Source of the DNA: Capsicum annuum
Lineage: Eukaryota; Streptophyta; Magnoliopsida; Solanales; Solanaceae
DNA: 64,000 nt
Direction of reading: 5' to 3'
Assembly: GCF_002878395.1 (NCBI RefSeq)
Contig: NC_061119.1
Location: 12,331,591 to 12,395,590, forward strand
The position numbers and the translations under genes are program-made. Below, in pieces: positions 23,417 through 36,444 of this stretch (positions are counted from its first letter, which is position 1; the number at the start of each line of letters is the position of its first letter). The notes under the pieces are model-generated. The model was not told where the DNA came from and did not search any database. It saw only the letters and a program-made list of their open reading frames with translations.

Positions 23417-23720
23417 AGGGACTTCTATTTATGAGAATCATGTTAGAGAGTATTTTGTTTACTTGTTTGTTTAGTCTGTTCTTTTGTTCTACTTTGGTGG
23501 TCCAAGACATGAAAGATATTGAGCGGGAGGAAAACTATGGGCTCCTTGCCTGGCTTTCCCCTGCTGACATTTTGAGTTTTCCTTTTAGCTGGAGTATTAC
23601 TTTACGTGGTATGGAATCAAGGATTTTTATCGAGTACTTTTTGATGGTTGATTTTCTAATATTGCATGTGATTTATATTTCGCTGCTTCAAATGCATATA
23701 ATTACTGTTTGACCATAAAA
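23417..23720 (+). other. RPL4 3' untranslated region and downstream flank
   Basis: The sequence after the stop codon is the presumed 3' UTR. From about 23,454 it has a diverged second copy at 38,617 onward. The open frame that overlaps it in another phase has no family support. Confidence 0.6.
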
Positions 23721-23869
23721 AAACGGAACTTATATTTCTTGTACTGGATAGGTACATGTTAAATTGTGTTGTTGCTTCAATATTGTAAGTTTGTGTCAAA
23801 CGGATTGAACGATCTGATTGCTTTGAGCCTTAATAATCTGATATTATTGTTATGGTTACTGTTAAGGCA

Positions 23870-24060
23870 TTTCGGAAACATTCTCTTTACTTCTGAGGTG
23901 TAGTGATAATGGTTTTTTCACTCTATGCCTTTTGGTTATTTGTTGTTGTGGTGGTACCCATAAAGGCATGAAACAGCCTCTCTACCCTGTGATCGGGGTA
24001 AGGTTTGTGTACACAATACAACCCTCCCACTTTTTGGGTTATATTGGGTGTGTTGTTTTT
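23870..24060 (+). mobile_element. Decayed RTE/SINE-type 3' tails
   Basis: Two imperfect stretches match the pattern of the RTE 3' end: GGAAACA..CTCT, a GGGGTAAGGTTTGTGTACAC block, and a TTGTTGTT-like end. They are old 5'-truncated LINE or TS-type SINE tails in the RPL4 3' flank. Traces are also present at the matching place in the duplicate flank (about 39,040-39,115). Confidence 0.6.
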
Positions 24061-24518
24061 ACCAACATAGGCATGACAAGCTTCTTTTCGAATTAGGAAT
24101 TGTATCGAAACATAGCATCATTACAGAATTTGCTTTCTGGTTTGGAATCTAAACTCTAAAGTTGCTTATGTTTGTTTAAATAACCTAACCCACAAATTTG
24201 TTAAATGCTATTCTCACTAACAGAGCTCTAGCCTTGGATATAAGTAGCGTAAAAGACTTATGTTTTTGTTGAGTTTTGGTTGTTCCCTTGGACATATTTA
24301 TCATCCATCATTTTTATATCATCTCCTTCCCCCAAATAATGGTACTCAAAAAACATCTCACACCTATGGTAAAGTTGTGTTAAGGTGTATTTTGTTTTAA
24401 ATAAGAGGATACAAGGATGGTTTAGAAATAATTAAAAGATGAGTACTAGGTAGGTGTTTGGCAATGGATTCTAAATATTTCACTTATTCGGATATGAATT
24501 GGAGTGGAAGATGGGAGT

Positions 24519-24800
24519 TATATCCCCGTTTGGTCATAAAAATAATAATTTTTTAGAGTTGGAGTTGGAGTTGGAGTTGTTTTTTATCATGAATATGAGT
24601 TGATTATTTTTGAAATTTTGTGAGAAATAGGAGTGAAAAAAGTGAAAAATAAATTTTACTTGTTTTCTCTTTTCCAAAAATAATTTTTACTAAAGTGAAA
24701 TAATTCTTATGGCCAAATATCGTTATTTTATACTTTTTTTTTAAAAAAGTGAAATAATTTTTAGAAGGAAGTGCAAAAATTTTCATGGCCAAACACATAC
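24519..24800. mobile_element. MITE with GTTTGGYCAT ends, absent from the duplicate flank
   Basis: The left end CCGTTTGGTCATAAAAAT pairs with the right end TTTTCATGGCCAAACAC. The interior is AT-rich with GAGTTG repeats. In the duplicated flank (near 39,425) the surrounding sequence runs on without it. Confidence 0.7.
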
Positions 24801-24929
24801 TTAGAGCTATATTTTTTTTCGCACATAGTATTTAAAATAATACTTCAGAATTCGGAGTGAAACTTTAAAAGTGAAGTGAATTGAAAAATCATTTTTAAAG
24901 AAAGGTGAATAATTTTTCATGGCCAAAAG

Positions 24930-25107
24930 TAGAAAGAAATGTTGTGAAGAGACAAAGCCCCTACGCTATGCAGTAATATGAGAAGTGGACAATCTTTAAT
25001 TTAACAGTAATAATAGCTATGAATGATCAACCAAGTCATTTAATAAGATTAATTACACAAGGTACCTTATTGGAGTGGATTCTCCAATCTCAACATGTTA
25101 ATTATAA
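24930..25107. other. Short spacer
   Basis: Nothing recognisable. It separates the duplicated RPL4 flank from the Mutator-type MITE. Confidence 0.3.
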
Positions 25108-25802
25108 GAATAAATAACATAAATATACACCTTAATTTATCATATTTACATAAATTTTCACTCTTACAAATTAATTATAAAAATTTCAATTAACTATGTA
25201 TCTTCGTTGGATGTATATAAGCTAAGTATGTGTCTCAATAGATTGAAAATAAAAAATAATATATCGGGAGCTAATTATGTATCTTTACAAATGAAAAAAT
25301 GTATTTTTGTTAGACGTATTATGTATTTCGACAGACTCATTATTGAAAAAAATGTATTAGGAGCTAATTATGTATCTTTGCAAAGATAAAAATGTATCTT
25401 CGTTGGATGTACCGGGAGCTAATTCTGTACTCCCTTTATTCCAAAATAACTGATTTATTGGGGTATGACATACCCTCTAAGAAAAATCTTTCAAGACATA
25501 TATTATAGGTTACTTTCTACTAGTATCCTTTTAATTGTTCTTAAATTATCATCCTATAAAATGTGAAGTAATTAAGAATCCCATTAAATGAAAGGGTAAA
25601 ATTGAAATAAATTTTGAATATGTCTCTTGAAGAATGAGCAATTCTTTTATTTTGGACATTGAAACATAGCTCAACAATTCATTTATTTTGGGATGGAGAG
25701 AGTATCTCAATAGACTCAAAATTGAGATTTTCAATAATTACGTAAAATATCAAAATTTTCTGTAATTAAGCTCCAAACTGTCAGAACTTATGTTATTTGC
25801 CC
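25108..25802. mobile_element. Mutator-type MITE with 9-bp target duplication
   Basis: Ends GAATAAATAACATAAATATA and (reverse complement) GGGCAAATAACATAAGTTCT are inverted repeats. TAATTATAA (25,099-25,107) and TAACTATAA (25,803-25,811) form a 9-bp direct duplication with one mismatch, the length made by Mutator-like elements. The interior holds repeats with GAGCTAATTATGTATCTTT. No coding region. Confidence 0.7.
25430..25702. mobile_element. Stowaway MITE nested in the Mutator-type MITE
   Basis: Ends CTCCCTTTATTCCAAAATAA and (reverse complement) CTCTCTCCATCCCAAAATAA are inverted repeats, flanked by TA on both sides (25,428-25,429 and 25,703-25,704). Removing it with one TA restores a repeat motif of the surrounding element. 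Confidence 0.88.
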
Positions 25803-26072
25803 TAACTATAATGTTGTCGGACTATTTTCTATCAATTGTGAATCTCCTCTTGCCACAAACATCTCTCGATCAGTAGTACAAATTTTCCAAAGTTAATCTC
25901 TCGAATTAACTGTAACTAGTAATTCAAACTACATACAAGATCATGTCAGAGTTGTGTTATCTCTAATTTCGCCTTTTAATCTAAGCAATTAATCTCTCAA
26001 TATATAAAAGTGATATTATTCAAATAAAATCTAATATTATCGTATTCTTTTTCAAGTAATACAAGATATAAC

Positions 26073-26086
26073 AATACCGTTGATCA
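26073..26086. repeat. L1 LINE target-site duplication, left copy
   Basis: AATACCGTTGATCA matches AATACTGTTGATCA at 32,727-32,740 with one difference. Confidence 0.85.
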
Positions 26087-26254
26087 CTTCTCAATACATT
26101 TAACATTATATAGTTTAAGTCACCATGGGTTAGACAGAGAAAGTCTCACCTTTCTCTAACTTTACCCTCTTTCCTTTTTAATCTTTTCAATCTTTTATCT
26201 CCTATTTTTGTCTATTCCAATTTTCTGTTTTCAGTTTTCGTATTCTTTTCTTTT

Positions 26255-27042
26255 ATGGATTCCCCCATGCTTCAAGCATCTCTTTCCTATTGCGATATCG
26301 TGTCTAATAAAATTTCTAACCCCTTAACTCCTATGGCAAATCACATGGAAGAGGACAACCCAACTGATCTCGATGACTCTATGGTTAATTTATCCGTCGA
26401 AGACATGCACCGCCTTTATACTCCGTGGCAGTTCTTCGTTATTGTCAAGACTTGTGGTTCCAAATTCACCCACCAATATCTCAAGACGAAGTTGGAAGCA
26501 CTATGTCAGCTGTCTAACCTCTCTGCTTAATTGATTTGGAATCTGACTTTTACACAGTCAAATTGAAAAACTCAGAGAGTTAAGAAAAAATTTTGCAAGG
26601 CTGGCCTTGGTTCATTGCAAGCAACTTTGTCTCCATAAGGAAGTGGGAGCTCAATTTCATCCCCAGCAACTCTAAGATCGACTACACCGCCATTTGGATA
26701 CGTTTACCCCAGCTGCCTATCGAGTTTTACGATATCAATATTTTAGAGAGGGTGGGGCAGAAATTGGGGAAACTGCTGAAGGTGGATGCATGCACTTCAA
26801 CAATGATTAGGGGTCGATACGCCCGCCTCTGTGTACAAGTAGAAATCGGTCGTCCTATTAAATCCTTCGTGACCATTGGAAAGCACAGGCAAAACTTAGT
26901 TTACGAAGGGGAGAAAATCCTTTGTAAAGTGTGTGGTCTCCTTGGCCATACAATACACCACTTTACCCAACGACCTGTACCTCAGCCGATCGCCCCACCC
27001 ACAAATCAATCCACCTCTCCAGAACAACCTTCAGCCGAATAG
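26255..27042 (+). pseudogene. LINE ORF1: DUF4283 / zinc-knuckle RNA-binding protein, broken
   Basis: The first block (26,255-26,530) ends at TAA. After a frame change, 26,593-27,042 has the DUF4283 features WFIASNFVSIRKWE and WIRLPQLPIEFYD, and a CCHC-like knuckle CKVCGLLGHTIHHF in which the last Cys is Phe. These plant LINE ORF1 proteins bind the element RNA. Confidence 0.85.
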
Positions 27043-28546
27043 AAAACCATAACTTTTGCGCAAAGGAAGAAAGTTCTACATCGTCGGGACTCAAGGATCC
27101 ATTAGCAGGCCTTGGCTAAGGAAGGGAAACAACTGGTTACTCCAGCTCCAGGTAAGTCCCCTCATCCCTCCGCCCCTATGGTTGGCCCTGCTATTGCCTT
27201 TTCAATGAACAACGACGATGGCAAATTAGGGCTTCCGCAAAGACTGGGCCTCTTCGGGTCAGTCCAAGTCCTGGGCTTGCCTCATGTGATACCAAAACTA
27301 ACCACAACCCATTAAGTGCTAATCCAGCCATCAGTATTCTCTTAGGGCCTGGGCAAACCGCTACTAACAGGCCCCAGGAGGTACAAGCTCAGGTAGGCCC
27401 AAAACTAGAATGTACCTTGACCCAGCTTCTTCAACTGAGTCCATTCCCTCTCCTCTTATTTTTTCTACTCCTTCTATGAATTCTAACTCCTCATCACTAT
27501 CAAAAATGAACAAAATAACTCATCTCATATGGGTTCCAGCTCAAGGCAGCTAATGATTAGCTCTACACAACCTGTGGATAGTCCCATCAACATGCTGACG
27601 GCGAACCCCTCAACTCCCAAGGGAGATTTCATGGATATTACACCCCTCTCAGACATAGCATTTAATGTAGTTGCTTCTTCCCAAGCTCCAACCTTTCATC
27701 TCCCTTCTAGTACTAATTTAAAAGTTCATCTTCAAGCTATGCAACCCGAGTGCTGCAAAAACGAGCTACCCAAATCCTCCTCCGATAGTTTTTTTGTTCA
27801 CCAAACCTCTTTCACCAACCCACTCACCAGTATCATGGTTGGAAGTCTGCCTCTATAACCAAGCTATTACTATGCACCTTCATTGGAAGGGTCACCAAAT
27901 AACTCTATTCATCCAGGACCCACGTTACTTAGCCCAATTGGCAATGCATTGCCTCAACGAGGGTCTTCAGAGTTTTAGTCCAAATGTCTAGTTAGCGACT
28001 CTATTCCAAATTCTTCGTTCCACCTTTCAGGGGGACCTTAATCCGACTCTCATCTCGAAGCTCATGACTCAAATAAGTATGAGTCTCCTCTTCTTTCCAC
28101 CCCTGAACCTATCTCTTCTAGCATAAGGACCCCTTTTTTTGTGAATTCCTTTGGGGACGACCTCCCAGCCCTTCCATTACCTTTTCTTCTTTTACAGACC
28201 TCATCATCACTGTCGCTAAAGATGTTAGAAAGAGAAAAAACCCTTACATCCCTGAGGGAGAGCAACGGGGAAATGGAAAATCTGCTACAAAAATAATTCC
28301 AAAGACGGATGTTCTCACTTTGGTAAGTCTTGCAAATTTGGTGTTTGTGGACTCCGTGCATGAAATGGTGATAGTGTTATTGCCTCAGGACTTAGACAAA
28401 CTAGAAACAGGGGTAAGTCTGCCAAACTATATAATAGGAGACCCCCTTAAAGTGTAAGTCACTCCCAAGTCCTAGTAGAGAAAGAACCTGACTCCTCAAG
28501 GCTATCCAATCCAATAGGGAAAGGAAAACAGCAGCTAATCAATCCA

Positions 28547-31500
28547 ATGATGCAGAATTGCATAATATGGAATGCCAGGAGAGCAAATAATGCTGAATTT
28601 CGTAGGCATTGTAAGTCTATGGTTAGCATTCACTAACCTTCTACCCTAGCCCTTCTAGAAACTAGGATAACTGATCACTCCAAGCTTGCTGATGAACTTG
28701 GATTTTCCTGTTTCCTCCAATCCAGTGCTTCTGGACACTCTGAGGGCCTTGTTTTTCTTTGAAAATATGATAATATGGACATTAAAGATATCTCCATCTC
28801 TCCTCAAGCCATTCATGCCATTGTCAAGGTTAGTATACCTCCCCCCCTTGAATTATTACTATTGTTTATACCAGTACTATATTTGCTAGTTGTGTTGCCT
28901 TTAGGAGTAGCTTAGAAGCATTTCTGATTCCCTTGATTCCCTGAATAGTCCCTGTTGGTTAGTGAGGGATGATTTTAATAAAGTTTTACAGGCGTTTGAT
29001 AAATTTGGTGATAATAGAATTAACATGCATAGGGCTACCACCTTTTGGAACTGTATTAACTATTGTAAGCTCATTGATCTAGGTTTCCAGGGCAGCAAAT
29101 ACACCTGGTCTAATATGCGATATAGAAATAGACAGGGCTTATTTTAGAAGACTTGATAGATGTTTGGCCAATGATCATTGGCTACACCTTTTCCCTGACT
29201 CTTCTATTCTTCACCCCCCCAGGATCTACTCAAATCACTCTCCCCTTATGTTCACCAGATCTAATCCAAATCTCCATAAACCTTTTAGGATTGAATCTAT
29301 GTAGTGTAACATAGTGACTTTCCTAGCCTGGTTAGTCAATCCTTCCCTGAACAGGCTGACCTTACTAGTGCTACCATTGATTTTGAGTATACGGCTAGGA
29401 CCTGAAATAGAGATGTCTTTGGTAACATTTTTCATAAAAAAAGGCATATACTGGCCAGACTGGCTGGTATACAGGAATCCCTTCATTATCCCACTAGCAT
29501 TTTTCTCCATATTCCGGAACGTCAACTTTTGGTGGATTTTAAATCTACTCTTAGGGATGAGATGGATTTTTGAATGTTGAAGTTTGGAATTAACTGACTT
29601 ATGAAAGAGGATAGGAACACTGTTTTTTTTATACCTCTACTCTCAATAGAAGGGGAAGGAACATCATCAATTTCTTGAATGAGAATGATACTTGGCTCCA
29701 TGAGCAAGAAGAAATTAAGCATGCCATTTTCTTCTTTTACACTCCCTTCTTTTGCATTGAACAGTCCACTAGGACTCTAGCTTACCAGGAAAATCCCTCC
29801 ATCCATGGATTCATAAAACCTTCCAATCACTCCCTCATGGATTCCCTCCCCTCTCTTGCTGAGGTTAGAAATGCAGATTTTTTCTTTTAAGCCCCTTAAA
29901 GCTCCTGGTCCAGATTGGTTTTAATCTCTTCATGTATAAAAAATATTGGGACACCCTAGGGTCCCTCCTCTTCGAGTTCTGTACCAGTACCTTCTCCACC
30001 TATTCCATGGATGATAGAGCTAACTCTACCTATTTGTTTCTGTAATACCCAATATAAGGTTGTGACCAAAATTTTTGCCAATAGAATAAAAATCCATATT
30101 CAAAACCTCATTGGACAGAATCAAGCCAGTTTTCTCTCCAAACAAAGAGCTTCGAATAATGCTATCATTACCCAAGAGTATCTTAGGCACTTAAAGAAAT
30201 TGAAGGGTAAAACCCATAAAATGCTTCTTAAGATTGATCTTGAGAAAACCTTCGATAGATTTGAATGGTCTTTTATTAGGCAGGCTCTTTTCTTTTTCAA
30301 TTTCCCTCCTGGTCTCTCTAAACTCATTATGTCTTGCCTTTCCACTTCCTCTATCTCCATCCTTATTAATGGAGGGAAAATCAACACTTTTCTGCCTTCT
30401 AGAGATATTAGGAAAGTGACCCCATGTCCCCCCTATTTGTTCATACTTTGTATGGAACTACTGTCCAGAAGGAGTAACTATGAGGTTGATTCTTTTCAAT
30501 GGTCCCCTATTCAGATTAGCAGAAGGGGTCCTCGTATTTGCTACCTATTTTTTGCTGATGACCTCACCCTTTTTGCTAAAGTTGATAGTGCTAACTGCAC
30601 CCCTATCATCAGATCCTTTGAAAGCTTTAGAAAACACTTTGGACAAAAGGCCAATCTCTTAAAATCTAAGGTCATCTTCTCTAGCAATTGTGACACCCTC
30701 ACCCAGGCTGATCTTTTTAATCTTCTAAGAATTAAGGTTAGTACTTCCTTTGAAAAGTAACTTGGCTTTCCCATGTTTCATACCCCTCCCAAGCCAGCTC
30801 ATTTCCAATTCATCCTGGATAATATAAATGCTAAATTAGCTGGGTAGAAGACCAAGTTCCTTAATATGACATGTAGAACTACCCTGGCCAAAGCCTATCT
30901 TAGCAGTGTACCTAACTATATAATGCAATATATTATCCTCCCAAGTGAGATCCATAAGCTTATTGATAGAACTCAAAAAAAAAACTTTATTTGGGGGACT
31001 ACTGCTACTAGGAAAAAATGCATATGGTTAGTTGGGACATTATAACCCAGCCTAAACACCAGAGGGGCTTGGGTTGCAATCTGTTACTTTAAAAAATGAC
31101 ACTCTTCTTTCCAGTTTGGCCTGGAGGTTCCATTATGCCTCCTCCTTATGGGCAAGTTTCTTAACCAAGAAATACTCTGCTCACCATCCCAACAATGCCC
31201 ATGCCTAATCTCCAATTTGGAGAAATATCCAAAGAGGGTGACATCCTTGCCATGATGCTATCCAATGGTCTGTCCATAATGTCAAAAAGGTTAATATTTG
31301 GCATGATTGTTGGGTTCCTTCCTTCCCCCCCTATCCACTGTTATCCAAGGGCCTCTCCCAAACCCCTGTCCAATATTAGAACTATCATCCTACTGGCAGC
31401 AAGATACTCTAAATTTTGACTCCCTTCCTTTTCACATCTCAGGAAAAGTTAGGGCTAGAATTAAGAGCACCTTTAGGCCTGACCACACTGTCCAATCAGA

Positions 31501-32540
31501 TACCCTCCGTTGGACACTTACGAGTAATGGCATATTCACTTGTAAGTCTGTTTATCAGCACATCTCCACCAAAAGGAATGGTTCAAGCAGGAGCAATCTC
31601 CATTTGGGTTGGGTTTGGAAGGCCCGAGTCTCTAACAAATTTAAAATTTTTCTCTGGCTCATTCACCACAATAGCCTTCCTACTAAAGCCACCCTTTCCC
31701 ATAGAGGTATAATCATCTCCCCCACCTGTCATAGTAGTGACCATTTCCTTGAAGATATTAATTATGTTTTATTTGAATGTTGCTATGCTACTTCCTTTTG
31801 GGAGTATTTGATCATGAATTACTCTGGTCACATAACCATTTTCCTTGACCTCTTCAAGATTTCTAACAGGAAACAACTTGGAAAGTTCTGCACACAGCCC
31901 ATTATGAATGCCATCACTTGGTTCACTCTTCTCCCTTTTTGTTTATGGACCATTTGGAGAACCAGAAACACTAACCTTTATTAAAACAAAGATTCCTACC
32001 TTTCCTTCAGACAAGTGTATGCCGAGGCAGTGGAATACTCTCACCTTCACTATACCCCTACCTCCCAAGCTCATACCTCTATCATGGTTTCCTGGACTCC
32101 TCCCCCAGAAACTCCTACAAGCTTAATACTGATGGATCTTGCTTAGGTAATCCTGGTACGGGGGGTATTGATGGGGTTATTAGAAACTCTAATGGGAACT
32201 GGGTTTTGGATTTCTCCTAACATTTCATTCATGCTACCAATATCTTGATGGATCTTATAGCCCTTGCTAGAGGTCTTAAGCTGGCTCTGAAGCACCAATT
32301 GTATCCCATTGAAATTATCATTGACTCAAAGAAAATCATTCTTAGGCTAAAAAATGGAAACCTTCTATATAACCCTCTTGTTACATGAATGTAGGTTGAT
32401 GCTAAGCCAATTGGGACAGCCACTTGTTTACCATAGCTATAGAGAGCAAAACATGGTTGCAGATGATTTGGCAAAATATGGAGCAAGGACTGAAACTTTA
32501 GAAATCTGCGGGAAGGATTTTTGTAACCCCCCCCCCCCCC
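28547..32540 (+). pseudogene. LINE ORF2: endonuclease, reverse transcriptase, RNase H, broken
   Basis: Endonuclease: IIWNARRANN, LALLETRI and DDFNKVL plus a YTWSNMR region (28,550-29,290). Reverse transcriptase: QNQASFLSKQRASNNAI, LLKIDLEKTFDRFEW and the catalytic FFADDL (30,010-30,760). A zf-RVT region (31,400-31,980, with WKARVSNKFKIFLWLI). RNase H: LNTDGSCLGNPGTGG, MDLIALARGL, IIIDSKKII and a late NMVADDLAK (32,100-32,490). At least ten frame changes or stops break it. A run of 16 C residues at 32,527-32,542 follows the RNase H region. Confidence 0.88.
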
Positions 32541-32726
32541 CCTTTTTTTTGTAGCTCAGACTGTTTGGGTGAATATTAATGGAACTAACTATCCAAGAAA
32601 AATTCCTGTACATTCTCCTGGGCATGACCCAACTGTTTTTGTTTTAGAGCTGGATTGAGCTCTTTCTTTGTAACTAAAACTTCTCTTTTATTAATGCATT
32701 CTTTGTTCACCAAAAAAAAATAAAAT

Positions 32727-32740
32727 AATACTGTTGATCA
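32727..32740. repeat. L1 LINE target-site duplication, right copy
   Basis: AATACTGTTGATCA, directly after the A-rich tail. Confidence 0.85.
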
Positions 32741-34340
32741 ATACATCTTAAGTAAAATCAAAATGAATTTGGATGAATTCCATATCGTGCAAAATATACT
32801 TTCAGAAAAACAAGCTTTGGCACTAAATGATTTGTAGGTTTTATGACAGCTTTTAATTTAATGGGAAATGAAAAATTATTTTATACCAAGTAGGTTCGGT
32901 CATGTTTCATATTGTGAAATAGAAAAAAAAGGCTTTTATTTTCAAATTGAAAAATTATATTTGAAAACTGGAGTTATGATTGACCATGAAATAAACTAGA
33001 ATTTTATCTTGATTCATTTATTTATGCAAGTAGGAAAGATTCGAAGCATTGCCCTGGCCGATATGAGGCCGGATGGACATGTCCCACAAGCATTTGACCT
33101 TCCTTTCTTTCTTCCTTTGATTTGCCTCCACAAACACATTAGGAGTCCTACTCATATTCCAAAGGATCAACTCAATGATACATAACACGTATATAGATAT
33201 ACTGTTATTACTAAATCATACTTAATTAATACATATCTACCTTGATTGTAAAACTTAATAACAATAAATTACTGTAGTATAATTTATGTTGTAACTTTTT
33301 ACCAATTTCAAATTCCAATTTGGGGATATTCAATATTTAATTAATACAATCTTATTTTAAAGTTTTTACACATTTCTTTGCTTTATCAATGCATAAATAA
33401 GAGACATAACTTTGATGTAAGACAATTCTGCTCTCCATCGATTAAATGCTTTCTTTCATATCTCGAGGGTTAAACTACAACAACCTTTACAAAAATTCCT
33501 TAATTATGTTGTACTTTTACGAAATTTCTAACACTATTCATTAGGTTGAGCGAATAGATACAATAAAATTGAGCGTTTAAATATAACGAATTAAGGGACA
33601 GATCCAATAAAATTTAGCAACAAATACAACATATTTGAATGAATATATACAACGAAATTAAGCGAACAGATAAAATGAATTTGAGGATACAAACACAGCT
33701 CCAAACAATTACTATAAATCGTATTAGGCAAACTATAGCTACTAATAATAATTTAACTAACAAAATTACTACTGATAATCCAGTAAATTAAATGAAACAT
33801 CTAATTTTAAGCACAAAGTCTAAAATAAGTAAATTAAATTAAGTAAAAATAAATGCTAGAAGAGTTGTGTTCTAATATTGAGTTGTCAACTTTTAGTTAT
33901 GTTTTTTTTTCCACCCTCTTTTTATGTCAAACTTGAAGACAAGAAATGATATGATGAACACAATTATGAAAAATATTCAAATCAGACAATAGTGCACTAA
34001 TACAACTTGATTTGATGAGAACATTCATAATCATTTTCTACAAATTAAAATTGAAATTAATATTCTTTTTGTAACAAGAATGGTAATATCTCATATTACC
34101 TTTTTTCATTTCCCACTTAGATGTTTGATACTCGCTTTGAAGAATGTCAGAAAGACAGAAAATCTCACTTTGAGGATAAACGCTCTCTACTAAGACGATT
34201 CATTATTCATGAATTTAAACACAAAACATCTTATCAAGCATGGAGAAAATACTTATCACTAGAATTAAAATAGAGTATGAAATGTCACTAATCGTTAGCT
34301 TATCATTAACTATCGACAAAAGAAGGGAAAAGAGGTAGAA
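32741..34340. other. AT-rich DNA without a recognisable gene
   Basis: No supported coding region. The part near 32,860-33,000 resembles 39,750-39,880 (both contain a GAGTTATG-TTG/ATTG-RCCATGAAAT core), probably fragments of one MITE family. Confidence 0.4.
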
Positions 34341-34622
34341 ATATATCTAAACTTTGGTGAAATTTGTTGTAACACGCCTCAACTTTGCGGGGGTCCTATG
34401 GGCTCTCTCGACTATTTATTACCGTATTTATGTGACATATATTTGTCCAGCTGGATCACTTCAGATTCTTATGCGCTCAGAGTGTGTGTATTCACGCAGT
34501 GGTCGGTCCAACTGGGCAAATATATGTCACAGAAATATGGTAATAAATAGTCGAGTAGGGTCATAGGTCCCCCACAAAGTTGAGACTTATTATAATAAAT
34601 TTCGCCAAAGTTTAGATATATT
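34341..34622. mobile_element. Foldback (hairpin) element
   Basis: Two arms of about 120 bp, imperfect inverted repeats of each other, surround a spacer of about 40 bp. Outer ends ATATATCTAAACTTTGG and CCAAAGTTTAGATATAT match perfectly. Inner parts pair across CGACTATTTATTACC / GGTAATAAATAGTCG. No coding region. Confidence 0.85.
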
Positions 34623-35040
34623 TTGAATCTTTTCCCCATAAAAGAATATGAAATTTGAGTAAGCACAAAACTAGTGAAGAAAATTGAAAATTGTGGTGGG
34701 ATATACTGAATTCCTCTAATTTTAACTAGAAGTCTTTACGAGTCTTGAGTTTGAATCTTAAAAGTTTCTCACTATGCGATGTGCGAATCCAGATTATTCG
34801 AGTTAATTCATTACAATACTAAAGTTATATAACAAAAAAGTCATTAAACCCTTTTAAAATATTTTTAGAAAACAACAACCTTGTCTTATACTCTTATAAT
34901 ATGATGCAAACAACCCTAATTAGGAATAAACCTTGTTAGTTAATTTGAAGAGGAAAAAAATTTAATGTAAACGACAATCTAATTACACTTTTGGATCTAG
35001 TACAAGTATTTTAACTAGCTTCATAGGGCAATTAGTTAAA
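34623..35040. other. Spacer without a recognisable gene
   Basis: AT-rich; nothing identified. Confidence 0.3.
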
Positions 35041-36444
35041 TCTATATCTATATCTGTATTATTATTAAAAGGATAAGACAAAGCCTCTCTACTTAGTCAA
35101 GTGGAAGCATTTACTAATGGCACGTGTTATTTTAGTTAATTAGTTAGGAAATAGTTGTTACATTAGTTGGTTTTAAAATTTCAAATTTAAATTTTCAGTT
35201 ACTTTGTAATTATATATTTTAAGTTCAAATTGTTGGTTAATTAGGTAAGAATTAATTATTATTTACTTTTCTTTTTTACAATATTTTTTTTAAATTTACA
35301 TTTACAGTTACTTTATGTTTTTTTCTATATTTTTATTGTTAAGTTTTACAGAAAAAATTAAAAGACCAAAAACATTGTGACTTTGAAAATTTTCTAAGTT
35401 GATTATTTAATTTAAGTTTTAAAATATAAAAATATTCACTCCTAAAAACGTGCAACCATAATACATGGCGTGTAGGACTATTTATTTGGAAGTAATAATT
35501 TTTCAATTAATTGCACCTATTTAAATGTAAAAAATTAAGGTTTGAAACATAAAAATAAATAAATGTTATATTTTGAGTTGGAAACAGTTACGACCTCTTC
35601 ACTTAATCCCAAATAAAAAAGATATCCATAAATTTGCAGCGACTAAATTGTTTTTCTTTTTAATTCTTCTCTATGTAAGAGACGTCTTCCGCTTTGGGAG
35701 GATCTTGATATAAACACAATTTGACAGTCATACGCTATTTGAGATGATTCTATTTGAACGATGAAATGGATAGAAGTGAAGATGATGAAAACATAATAGG
35801 TATGCAATTATGAGTATTTTAAATTGGTGAGTTTTTTTGTAGTTGACTTTTCTTATGTATTGGCTCCATTATATAATGGTGAACATTATGTAATACAAAA
35901 CAAATTATTACCATAAAAAAATTGTATTAGTTAGAATACCTCATTTAAATGCATCGAATTTCTTAGGATCTTATATATCTTTGAATCTTATGAAATATTG
36001 ACTTCTATTGTATGAATTCTAACCACAACTTAAAAATATATAAATATGTAAAATAAACAGAGTAAGCTATTCACGAATTATTTACTGCGTTAGAAATTTA
36101 AATAAAATTTATCAAACTATTAATATATAATCTCCTATTGATTTTTGAAAAATAATGAATTTCTCTTTACTTAACTCTATTCTACTAACGTTCTTTTACA
36201 TCTTATTGTATATATAACAATGGGATGCATCTGGATTTGCAGTAGATTATAATTTAACATATAGGTCAATAGATAGCAGTAGTAATAGACCTATACGAGA
36301 TTCTAATTAACAGAGGAAGAAAGAAAAGGAAGAGGTCTGAAATGGAGGTCTTCTCTTATTTCTGCTAATTTTAAAGATTGAATTAGGTCTCTAATCTGCA
36401 CTAGTTCGTTATTTTGACAAAGACTTGCTGAGCAATAATTTAGG

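Larger units (their letters stand above)
26087..32726 (+). mobile_element. L1-clade LINE, essentially full length but degraded
   Basis: Order: short 5' region, ORF1 (DUF4283 and zinc knuckle), ORF2 with endonuclease, reverse transcriptase, zf-RVT and RNase H, and a terminal A-rich tail (from 32,711). A 14-bp target duplication flanks it. Many frameshifts and stops show it is long dead. It lies in the RPL4 3' flank region. Confidence 0.9.

Noticed and set aside
23221..23712. 163-codon open frame across RPL4 exon 2
   Set aside because: Another frame of the last RPL4 exon and its 3' UTR; the spliced L4 reading explains the locus.
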